This document shows positions 1 to 4,724 of a DNA stretch of 5,379 nt, piece after piece. The notes under the pieces are model-generated. The model worked only from the letters and a program-made list of their open reading frames with translations. It searched no databases and was not told where the DNA came from. Location: NCBI GenBank assembly GCA_003520555.1, contig DOUO01000008.1, forward strand, positions 1 through 5,379, in the 5' to 3' direction. Position 1 is the stretch's first letter. Each line of letters opens with the position of its first letter. A program made the position numbers and the translations under genes. The DNA is from Oscillospiraceae bacterium (GTDB lineage Bacteria; Bacillota; Clostridia; Oscillospirales; Acutalibacteraceae).

Positions 1-512
1 CAGGCTACCGTCAGCTTGAAAAGGCGTATAAAGAAGGCAAGGCAAAAGCAATCGGCATCTCAAACTTTGAGGGTAAATACATCGAGGAATTGCGGAATAA
101 GTGGGAAATCGTACCGCAGTTTATTCAGGTCGAAGCGCATCCGTACTTCACTCAAAGCGAACTTAGGGAAACGCTTGATAAATACGGTATCCGTTTGATG
201 AGTTGGTATCCGCTCGGACACGGCGACAAGAGTCTTATGGACGAACCTGTGTTTGTCAGGCTCGGAAAAAAGTATCAAAAAACGCCCGCTCAGGTGATTC
301 TGCGTTGGCATACACAAATGGGCTTTGCCGTTATCCCCGGCAGTAAGAACATCGACCACATCAGGGATAACCTAAATATTCTCGACTTTACTCTTTCAGA
401 TGAGGAGATGGCTGAAATTGCGAAGCTCGACAAAGGTAAGCGATATTATTACCGTACCGACGACCGGCTTGAGCAGTTTGCTGCTTGGCGTCCCGAGTTT
501 GAAAAAGCGTAA
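1..512 (+). CDS. Aldo/keto reductase, C-terminal part (5' truncated by window edge)
   Basis: An open frame runs from the first complete codon at 3 to TAA at 510-512, giving 169 visible residues. It matches the C-terminal half of the aldo/keto reductase (AKR) TIM barrel, a family of NAD(P)H-dependent carbonyl reductases. Visible family motifs are GISNF (residues 18-22 of the visible part), QVEAHP (42-47), the 'TPAQVILRW' helix, and the cofactor-binding segment IPGSKNIDHIRDN near the C-terminus. In many characterised AKRs that segment reads IPKS...R; here the Lys is Gly and the Arg is His, which could alter NADPH phosphate contacts (inference). The catalytic Asp/Tyr/Lys/His residues should lie mostly upstream, outside the window. 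The internal ATG at 90 is not a plausible start because family homology continues upstream to the window edge. Only 12 nt separate it from the flavodoxin gene, which suggests one operon. The substrate cannot be predicted. Confidence 0.93.
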   Translation, partial: GYRQLEKAYKEGKAKAIGISNFEGKYIEELRNKWEIVPQFIQVEAHPYFTQSELRETLDKYGIRLMSWYPLGHGDKSLMDEPVFVRLGKKYQKTPAQVILRWHTQMGFAVIPGSKNIDHIRDNLNILDFTLSDEEMAEIAKLDKGKRYYYRTDDRLEQFAAWRPEFEKA

Positions 513-524
513 CGGAGGATAGCT

Positions 525-1205
525 GTGAAAAAACTTATTACAATACTGCTGGTTTTGTCGTTTGTTTTCGCTTTTGCGGGTTGCTCCGCAAATAACCAAA
601 CAGAGGAAAGCTCAACATCCGTCTCGAAATCCTCAACTCAAACTAACGCGACAAAAGCGGAGAGCGGCAAAACTTCCGCCGGCAACAAATCGCTTGTCGT
701 TTATTTTTCACGCGCAGGCGAACAATATGAAGTGGGTGTGATTGAAAAGGGCAATACCGCTATTGTTGCGGATATGATTGCCGCGCAAACAGGCGCAGAC
801 AGCTTTGAGATACTGCCCAAGGAGGACAACTACCCGACGACTTATAAGGAACTGACCGACGTTGCGAAGAAGGAGCAAAACAATAATGCCCGTCCCGAAA
901 TCAAAGACACAGTTTCAAATTTCAGTCAGTACGATACTGTTTATCTCGGATATCCGATTTGGTGGGGCGATTTACCGATGATTTGCTACACCTTCCTCGA
1001 AGGTCACGATTTCAGCGGAAAGACAATAATTCCGTTTTGTACGCACGCAGGCTCCGGCAACGCCGGAACACAAAGCAAAATTCAGTCCGCTGTACCAAAC
1101 GCTTCCGTGAAAGAAGTTCTGGCTATCGCCGGAACCGACGCGCAGAACAATCCTGACGGCGTCAAATCGAAAATTACCGAATGGCTTGCTTCTCAGGACA
1201 AATAA
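525..1205 (+). CDS. Lipoprotein-anchored flavodoxin (flavodoxin_4-like)
   Basis: This is a 226-aa protein with a GTG start at 525, preceded by GGAGGA (514-519) at 5 nt spacing. Residues 1-20 form a lipoprotein signal peptide: Lys-Lys, a hydrophobic core, and a lipobox ending FAGC with the lipidated Cys at 20. Residues 21-54 are a Ser/Thr/Asn-rich linker. The flavodoxin fold then follows: beta-1 with VVYFSRAGE (58-66), a lengthened FMN phosphate loop that ends GNT (76-78), LGYPIWWGDLP (141-151, typical of the FMN-stacking loop in this family) and FCTHAGSG (171-178). It is therefore probably an FMN-binding electron carrier or quinone/flavin reductase-like protein on the outer face of the membrane. 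The long linker would give it reach from the membrane. It is probably co-transcribed with the aldo/keto reductase, although that enzyme should be cytoplasmic. The physiological partner is unknown. Confidence 0.93.
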   Translation: MKKLITILLVLSFVFAFAGCSANNQTEESSTSVSKSSTQTNATKAESGKTSAGNKSLVVYFSRAGEQYEVGVIEKGNTAIVADMIAAQTGADSFEILPKEDNYPTTYKELTDVAKKEQNNNARPEIKDTVSNFSQYDTVYLGYPIWWGDLPMICYTFLEGHDFSGKTIIPFCTHAGSGNAGTQSKIQSAVPNASVKEVLAIAGTDAQNNPDGVKSKITEWLASQDK

Positions 1206-1232
1206 ATACGATAAGAATGGTAAAACCGGCCT

Positions 1233-1244
1233 CGGATTAATCCG
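1233..1244. repeat. 12-bp perfect palindrome downstream of the flavodoxin gene
   Basis: CGGATTAATCCG is fully self-complementary. Its right half, TAATCCG, recurs as a direct copy at 1258-1264. No T-run follows, so it is not a terminator. It could be a protein-binding site or chance; the nearest promoter I can see is about 170 bp downstream. Confidence 0.3.
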
Positions 1245-1329
1245 TTTACAATTTGCATAATCCGACAATATTTTATATAGTTCTTTCGTGTTAACCGAGT
1301 TTGACCAATCTGAAGAATAAATACAAATC

Positions 1330-1369
1330 AGGACATACCGGCGGCAGAAGTCGATATGTCCTTTTTATT
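1330..1369 (+). terminator. Intrinsic terminator of the reductase-flavodoxin operon
   Basis: The 8-bp stem AGGACATA (1330-1337) pairs with TATGTCCT (1355-1362) around a 17-nt loop. The T-run TTTTT followed by ATT (1362-1369) comes directly after. The stem is only moderately GC-rich. It lies about 125 nt after the flavodoxin stop codon and before the next promoter, as expected for an operon end. Confidence 0.65.
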
Positions 1370-1388
1370 CGGAAAAAGTCTCCGAAAT

Positions 1389-1409
1389 ATTCCGTGTACA
1401 CTGCGGAAT
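1389..1409. promoter_or_regulatory. Dyad upstream of the -35 box, candidate activator or operator site
   Basis: ATTCCG (1389-1394) and CGGAAT (1404-1409) form an inverted repeat. A second palindrome, GTGTACAC (1394-1401), lies between the arms with a slightly shifted centre. The dyad ends 5 nt before the -35 hexamer, and its centre is about 50 bp upstream of the predicted transcription start, a position common for activators. The response regulator encoded downstream is a natural candidate ligand, but this is inference. Confidence 0.4.
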
Positions 1410-1413
1410 TGTC

Positions 1414-1442
1414 TTGTCAGGTCGTGCGATATATGTTATAAT
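1414..1442 (+). promoter_or_regulatory. Strong SigA-type promoter of the leader and kinase operon
   Basis: TTGTCA (1414-1419, 5 of 6 consensus bases) and TATAAT (1437-1442, perfect) are separated by exactly 17 nt. The transcription start is expected near 1449. This is the best promoter match in the window. The -10 box lies inside the left arm of a 13-bp inverted repeat. Confidence 0.75.
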
Positions 1443-1495
1443 AAACGCAGAAAACTAATATTGTGTAAATAAAGTTTTATTTTGCGTTTATTATA
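1437..1495. repeat. 59-bp interrupted palindrome covering the -10 box and start site
   Basis: A 13-bp perfect arm, TATAATAAACGCA (1437-1449), is matched by TGCGTTTATTATA (1483-1495). A further inner pair, AAAACT (1451-1456) with AGTTTT (1473-1478), has nearly the same centre. The left arm contains the -10 hexamer and probably ends at the transcription start, so the outer arms act at DNA level (two operator half-sites or looping) unless a transcript enters from upstream. A very small mobile-element remnant is possible, but I see no convincing target-site duplication. Confidence 0.55.
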
Positions 1496-1547
1496 CAAAT
1501 CTATCAAAATATCATCAGGCGGCACTCTCTTTTGTCGCCTGTTTTTT
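1449..1547 (+). ncRNA. Candidate short leader RNA or attenuator RNA, about 100 nt
   Basis: The segment is bounded by the predicted start of a near-consensus promoter and by a strong intrinsic terminator, with no plausible reading frame between them. The first two thirds are very AT-rich; AAAACT and AGTTTT can form a small 5' hairpin. The whole unit lies upstream of the histidine kinase gene on the same strand, so it may be a terminated leader (attenuator or riboswitch-like) or an independent small RNA. I do not recognise a known riboswitch or sRNA family. The start site is inferred from promoter spacing only. Confidence 0.4.
1516..1547 (+). terminator. Intrinsic terminator in the leader ahead of the kinase gene
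   Basis: CAGGCGGCA (1516-1524) pairs with TGTCGCCTG (1533-1541) in a 9-bp stem with one G-U pair and an 8-nt loop, followed at once by six Ts (1542-1547). This is a textbook rho-independent terminator. It lies about 70 nt before the kinase start codon and after the strong promoter, which makes it a possible attenuator. Confidence 0.8.
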
Positions 1548-1575
1548 GCAGAATTACCCCTGCCGCGCGGATAAT
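1546..1575 (+). promoter_or_regulatory. Weak possible second promoter for the kinase operon
   Basis: TTGCAG (1546-1551) and GATAAT (1570-1575) have an 18-nt spacer. The -35 is poor (3 of 6) and the -10 is good (5 of 6). If real, it would let the kinase genes be transcribed independently of the terminated leader. A tandem AGATTA repeat (1577-1588) lies just downstream. Confidence 0.2.
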
Positions 1576-1615
1576 CAGATTAAGATTATGTTTTCCGGAA
1601 GAAAGGAATCGGGTT

Positions 1616-2899
1616 ATGGATTTACCTCAAATAATATATTTTTCTATCGAAATCTGGGGCGCTTTTTTCAGTCTTATCGCAGCCCTTACGATTCTTCTGA
1701 CAAGGCATTTTGACAAATCGGGCTCACGCAAGCTGATGCTTGCCATGCTTTGCTCGGCAGCTTTGATGACATGCGACGGAATTTCAGTTTTTTTCCGCGG
1801 AAACGTTTCACAAACAGGAAATATCATCGAAAGATGGTCAACATTTGCCGTGTATTTTCTCAGCTTTCTGATTATTCCGCTTTCGGCGCAATATGTTTCC
1901 CAAATCATCTACAAACGCTCCGGCGGCTTCAAGCTGTATTGGGAGCTGGTGGAATGGGGAATCTTTATTTTCGGCGCGGTAATGCTGATTATCAACGAAA
2001 TATTCCCGTTTATCTTCTATATAGACGACGCAAGCCACTTTGTGCGGATGCCGTACTTCTTTTGGCTGCCGAGCTTGATTGGCTTCACCGGTATTTTAAC
2101 GACGCTTGCGGTTGCGCTGCAATACAGCAGATACATGTTGCCGATTGAAAGAGCCGCTGTTGTTTCCTTTTTGACCTTGCCTTTGTTCGGAATCATCATT
2201 AAGCTGTTTAATCCGGAAACGCCTTTTGTGACAATCGCGTTAGTTATATCCGTAATAATTCTGTTCGTTTCCTATGAAGCAAGCTACGTTCAGTTCCTTG
2301 TTGAAAAAGAAAAGAAGTTAAGCGAAGATAAGCTTAAGCTTGTCAACCGGCAAATGCAGCCGCATTTTATCTTCAATACGCTTACGCTTATCAGGTTTCA
2401 GTGCCTGACCGCTCCCAATGACGCGGCGCAGACGGTGTCCGAGTTTTCAAATTATCTCAGGGGCATCACGGATTATCTGACGGAGGAGGACTGTATTTCG
2501 GTTGAAGCGGAGCTTGAAATCGTCAAAAATTATCTGCTTATACAGTCCAAGCGGTTCGGAGACGGAATAAAGGTGGAATATGATATCCGGGAAACAGATT
2601 TTGAAGTTCCGCCGTTTTCTATCCAGACTTTAACGGAGAACGCCGTGCATCACGGATTTAAAAGCGGCCAAAGCAAGGGCACCGTAAGGATATCCACAAA
2701 AAAAGACGATAACAAGCGGATTGTGACGGTTGAGGATAACGGCGTAGGCTTTGACACAAACGAGCTTAAAAATAAGGAGAAAAGCTCTGTCGGCATTACG
2801 AACACAAGAAACAGGGTAGAGATTATGTGCAAGGGTGAGCTTATCATTGAAAGCGAACCCGGAAAGGGTACGCACGCCGTTATTGTGATACCCGAATAA
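1616..2899 (+). CDS. LytS/YesM-type sensor histidine kinase with seven membrane segments
   Basis: This is a 427-aa membrane kinase. I place the start at ATG 1616, preceded by AAAGGA (1602-1607) at 8 nt; the same frame is open back to a TTG at 1532, but that lies inside the terminator hairpin. Seven hydrophobic segments lie at about residues 7-28, 39-60, 74-98, 111-136, 147-170, 178-197 and 202-220. A charged helical linker (222-245) leads to the phosphoacceptor motif QMQPHFIFN with His250, the form typical of the His_kinase (PF06580) family. The ATPase domain shows an N box (LTENAVHHGF, Asn342), DNGVGFD (Asp374), the GITNTRNR segment and GKGTHA (from Gly416). It should autophosphorylate and pass the phosphate to the response regulator encoded 15 nt downstream. 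The membrane part resembles no named ligand-binding domain that I can identify, so the signal is unknown. Confidence 0.93.
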   Translation: MDLPQIIYFSIEIWGAFFSLIAALTILLTRHFDKSGSRKLMLAMLCSAALMTCDGISVFFRGNVSQTGNIIERWSTFAVYFLSFLIIPLSAQYVSQIIYKRSGGFKLYWELVEWGIFIFGAVMLIINEIFPFIFYIDDASHFVRMPYFFWLPSLIGFTGILTTLAVALQYSRYMLPIERAAVVSFLTLPLFGIIIKLFNPETPFVTIALVISVIILFVSYEASYVQFLVEKEKKLSEDKLKLVNRQMQPHFIFNTLTLIRFQCLTAPNDAAQTVSEFSNYLRGITDYLTEEDCISVEAELEIVKNYLLIQSKRFGDGIKVEYDIRETDFEVPPFSIQTLTENAVHHGFKSGQSKGTVRISTKKDDNKRIVTVEDNGVGFDTNELKNKEKSSVGITNTRNRVEIMCKGELIIESEPGKGTHAVIVIPE

Positions 2900-2914
2900 A
2901 AGATTTCCGGAGTG

Positions 2915-3718
2915 ATGAATTTGAATATACTTATAGCGGACGATGAAAAGAGCATGCGCTATGATTTGAAATTTGCCGTTGAAAGAGTGACTCCTTCAGA
3001 TGATAACGTGTTCTTTTTCGCACAGGACTACGACACTGCCGTTGAGCAGATAAAAAATAATTCCATAAACATCGCGTTCCTTGACATCAATATGCCCGGC
3101 AAAAACGGACTGGAGCTTGCAAAGACAGTCAAAAGCCTGAATCCCGATATCAATATCATTATGGTTACGGCGTACAGAGAATACGCGCTGGACGCTCTCA
3201 GGCTTTATGTCAGCGCTTATCTGCTCAAACCCGTAGATGACAACGCGCTGAGGGAAGCGCTTGATAACCTCCGCAGACCCGTAGGTGAACCGCGTGTTGC
3301 AGCGCCTAAGCTGAAGGTTACATGTTTCGGTAATTTTGAGGTGTTCGCCGGCGACAAGGCAATAAAATTTTCCCGGCAAAGGGGAAAGGAGCTGTTTGCC
3401 TATCTTGTCTGCCTGAGGGGTACTTCCGCCACAAGAGGCGAAATATGCGCCAATCTTTTTGAGGAAAGCAATGAAAAGAAAAGCTTCGAGCATTTGAAAA
3501 AAGCCGTTCAGTCCCTCAAAAAAGACCTTTCCCGATATCAGCTCGAGGGTGTTCTGGTGCACAGCCGCAACGCATATTCTGTCAACACCGAGATGATTGA
3601 ATGCGATTACTATGATTTTTTGGAGCGAAAGCCAAATGCGCGCGATTTGTACAGAGGAAAATTTTTAAATCAGTACAGTTGGGCGGAAACCTATGTATAT
3701 CATCTTGAAAATTATTAA
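2915..3718 (+). CDS. Response regulator: receiver plus SARP-like winged helix with short BTAD remnant
   Basis: This is a 267-aa protein if started at ATG 2915. The receiver domain (about 3-120) has the acidic pair D9/D10, phosphoacceptor D57 in FLDINMPG, T85 in MVTAYRE and K105 in YLLKPVD, all at canonical spacing. From about 133 (LKVTCFGNFEVF) to 225 there is an OmpR/SARP-type winged helix including SRQRGKELFAYLV. The last ~40 residues (DYYDFLE, DLYRGKFLNQYSWAE) match only the first part of a BTAD domain, which is normally about 145 aa. Start choice is uncertain: GGAG at 2909-2912 is only 2 nt from ATG 2915 but 8 nt from a TTG at 2921, which would give the typical MNILIADDE beginning; GTG 2912 is less likely. 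It is encoded directly after the kinase and is its probable partner, regulating genes not identified here. Confidence 0.92.
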   Translation: MNLNILIADDEKSMRYDLKFAVERVTPSDDNVFFFAQDYDTAVEQIKNNSINIAFLDINMPGKNGLELAKTVKSLNPDINIIMVTAYREYALDALRLYVSAYLLKPVDDNALREALDNLRRPVGEPRVAAPKLKVTCFGNFEVFAGDKAIKFSRQRGKELFAYLVCLRGTSATRGEICANLFEESNEKKSFEHLKKAVQSLKKDLSRYQLEGVLVHSRNAYSVNTEMIECDYYDFLERKPNARDLYRGKFLNQYSWAETYVYHLENY

Positions 3719-3722
3719 AAAA

Positions 3723-3755
3723 CCGCCGCAAGACAACGCGTCTGCGGCGGCTTTT
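3723..3755. terminator. Strong intrinsic terminator, probably bidirectional
   Basis: CCGCCGCA (3723-3730) pairs with TGCGGCGG (3743-3750); GAC and GTC extend the stem inside after one bulged A. A TTTT run follows on the plus strand and an A-run (about 3717-3722) precedes it, which is a T-run on the minus strand. It separates the convergent response regulator and minus-strand STAS genes and could end both. Confidence 0.85.
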
Positions 3756-3828
3756 GGCTTGTGTATTCAACTGTTGCCGGGTGTTTGATACTGTCAAAGC
3801 ATCGTTTACCGTATTAACCTTTTGCTGC

Positions 3829-4125
3829 TTACCCGATATTGAACAATTCTGTTAATCCGGTCATGTCAAAAACATCCATGATGTCGTCATTGACGTTTAT
3901 GATTTTCATTTCTCCTTGATTGTTCATAGTCTTGCGGGCGCTCATCAGCACTCTTAAACCTGCGGAAGAAATATAATTCAGCTTTTCAAAATCAAAGGTA
4001 AGCTTGGTAACTCCGCCGATATTTTCGTCTACAACTGACTTAAGCTGAGGAGCGGTTGTGGTGTCAATGCGTCCTGCAGGGCATATAGTCAATTCTGCTC
4101 CGTTTATGTTTACTGTGATGTCCAT
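3829..4125 (-). CDS. STAS-domain anti-sigma factor antagonist (SpoIIAA/RsbV-like), copy 1
   Basis: This is a 98-aa single-domain STAS protein. ATG at 4125-4123 on the minus strand has a good AAAGGAG site with 8 nt spacing (CTCC at 4134-4137 on the plus strand). Seen motifs are GRIDTTTAPQL (18-28), the phosphorylation loop YISSAGLR (51-58) with Ser53/Ser54, and the ending DMTGLTELF. In this family the Ser before the AGL segment is the usual site phosphorylated by an RsbW/SpoIIAB kinase; the unphosphorylated form binds the kinase and frees its target. It is monocistronic within the window and convergent with the two-component operon. It aligns without gaps along its full 98 residues to the plus-strand STAS protein at 4725-5021 (about 40% identity, counted by hand), so the two are paralogues. 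Whether both serve one kinase is unknown. Confidence 0.93.
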   Translation of the reverse strand: MDITVNINGAELTICPAGRIDTTTAPQLKSVVDENIGGVTKLTFDFEKLNYISSAGLRVLMSARKTMNNQGEMKIINVNDDIMDVFDMTGLTELFNIG

Positions 4126-4206
4126 ACGCTTGTCTCCTTTTTTAAATAATATGATTTGTATCTGAAAAGGCGTTAATCCCTTTTTTCTCCGTCATATGCG
4201 CAGCAT

Positions 4207-4240
4207 TGTTGAATCATTAAACAGCGGTTTTGGTTCAACA
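4207..4240 (-). promoter_or_regulatory. Inverted repeat at the predicted 5' end of the minus-strand STAS transcript
   Basis: TGTTGAA (4207-4213) and TTCAACA (4234-4240) are perfect 7-bp arms around a 20-nt spacer. The predicted minus-strand start is near 4240, so the transcript would begin with this hairpin, a layout that can protect an mRNA 5' end. It could also be an operator placed over the start site. Confidence 0.35.
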
Positions 4241-4246
4241 GTATTT

Positions 4247-4275
4247 ATTATACAATATAAAACCGAACAAAACAA
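4247..4275 (-). promoter_or_regulatory. Candidate SigA-type promoter for the minus-strand STAS gene
   Basis: On the minus strand the -35 is TTGTTT (4275-4270) and the -10 is a perfect TATAAT (4252-4247), separated by 17 nt. The start is predicted near 4240, about 115 nt before the ATG. A/T tracts lie just upstream and could act as an UP element. The -35 match is only moderate. Confidence 0.5.
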
Positions 4276-4430
4276 CAAAATAATAAAAACTTTTTTAAAT
4301 AATGAAAAAATTATGAATTTGTCCCCCGAAACAAGTACGAAAAACCGAGCCCGATGCGGCAATTTCTCACAGCGCCGCAAGTAATCTTATTTCCGAGATG
4401 GTTGACGGCGATATCGGATGGCTCAGAGCG

Positions 4431-4460
4431 TTTCGAAAAAACACGAATTTTCGAAAAAAC
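4431..4460. repeat. Two 12-bp direct repeats upstream of the plus-strand STAS promoter
   Basis: TTTCGAAAAAAC occurs at 4431-4442 and again at 4449-4460, an 18-bp period. Each copy contains the palindrome TTCGAA, and the pair is framed by GCGTTT (4428-4433) and AAACGC (4457-4462). The block ends 15 nt before the candidate -35 box, which suggests binding sites for a transcription factor (inference). Confidence 0.5.
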
Positions 4461-4474
4461 GCAGGTTTCCGGTG

Positions 4475-4503
4475 TTGCAATGAAACGATAAACGTGATAT
4501 TAT
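4475..4503 (+). promoter_or_regulatory. Candidate SigA-type promoter for the STAS-kinase operon
   Basis: TTGCAA (4475-4480, 4 of 6) and TATTAT (4498-4503, 5 of 6) have a 17-nt spacer. The start is predicted near 4510, leaving a leader of about 215 nt before the STAS ATG. I saw no better match closer to the gene; TTGTTT (4654-4659) with TATGAA (4677-4682) is a weaker alternative. Confidence 0.45.
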
Positions 4504-4513
4504 ATAACGTGAT
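4491..4513. repeat. AACGTGAT direct repeats flanking the -10 box
   Basis: AACGTGAT occurs at 4491-4498 and 4506-4513 with a 15-bp period, on both sides of the candidate -10 hexamer. A shorter AACGTG recurs at 4561-4566. A regulator bound here would overlap the promoter, so repression is the simplest reading, but chance cannot be excluded. Confidence 0.35.
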
Positions 4514-4523
4514 TGTATGTGAA

Positions 4524-4539
4524 CAGTTTAATCAAACTG
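4524..4539. promoter_or_regulatory. Short hairpin or operator in the plus-strand STAS leader
   Basis: CAGTTT (4524-4529) and AAACTG (4534-4539) are perfect 6-bp arms around AATC. The site lies just downstream of the predicted start. It may form a small RNA hairpin or be a DNA operator; no T-run follows, so it is not a terminator. Confidence 0.35.
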
Positions 4540-4724
4540 CGGCATGTTTAAAAATGTCAAAACGTGTAAAAATCGGCTTTTCCGCAATTCTGCGTTTTTC
4601 CCCGGCGCATATCGAGTCTGCCGTCGAAAAAAGCATTGCATATGAAAAATATGTTGTTTTTTTACACTCTGCCGTTTATGAAACAAGCCCGGATTTTAAT
4701 TTTTATTTTTGGAGGAATTATCTG

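Larger units (their letters stand above)
4139..4724. other. Non-coding divergent intergenic region between the two STAS genes
   Basis: About 586 bp without a credible gene. It is very AT-rich on the left (4240-4320) and more mixed on the right. It holds a candidate promoter for each flanking gene, 5' leaders of roughly 115 nt (minus) and 215 nt (plus), two direct-repeat sets and several small hairpins, each listed separately. A frame is open from 4317 into the plus-strand STAS gene, but its upstream part lacks a ribosome binding site and recognisable domain content, so I read it as non-coding. Other minor structures: TGCGGC/GCCGCA (4355-4360/4374-4379) without a T-run on the plus strand, and a weak CGCA/TGCG hairpin followed by five Ts at 4583-4599. 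Confidence 0.6.

Noticed and set aside
1368..1386. TTCGGA/TCCGAA hairpin directly after the first terminator
   Set aside because: A 6-bp stem with no T-run; it may be part of the upstream promoter region but has no independent support.
1532..1615. TTG start at 1532 for the histidine kinase
   Set aside because: It lies inside the terminator hairpin and adds 28 residues with no family match; ATG 1616 has a good AAAGGA site.
1588..1714. Small frame starting at ATG 1588, overlapping the kinase start
   Set aside because: It has no ribosome binding site and is out of frame with the clear kinase coding sequence.
2330..2341. AAGCTTAAGCTT, a tandem and palindromic 12-mer
   Set aside because: It falls in coding DNA for the kinase linker helix (Lys/Leu codons) and is most simply a codon coincidence.
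2996..3562. Long open frame of 188 codons on the minus strand inside the response regulator
   Set aside because: It is antisense to a clear receiver-winged helix gene and shows no protein family features.
3783..3797. TTTGA/TCAAA hairpin between the convergent genes
   Set aside because: The stem is only 5 bp, AT-rich and without a T-run; the strong terminator at 3723-3755 explains termination.
4142..4195. 17-codon upstream reading frame in the leader of the minus-strand STAS gene
   Set aside because: It starts with ATG but has no Shine-Dalgarno and no regulatory codon pattern; such short frames are common by chance.
4192..4384. Overlapping 62-codon frames on both strands
   Set aside because: Both lie in AT-rich non-coding DNA over the predicted minus-strand promoter and lack ribosome binding sites and domain features.
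4317..4724. Upstream extension of the plus-strand STAS reading frame (including an ATG at 4398)
   Set aside because: No ribosome binding site near 4398, no recognisable domain, and the ATG at 4725 with GGAGG matches the paralogue's length exactly. A short stretch around 4345-4435 looks faintly coding-like, but not enough to call a gene remnant.
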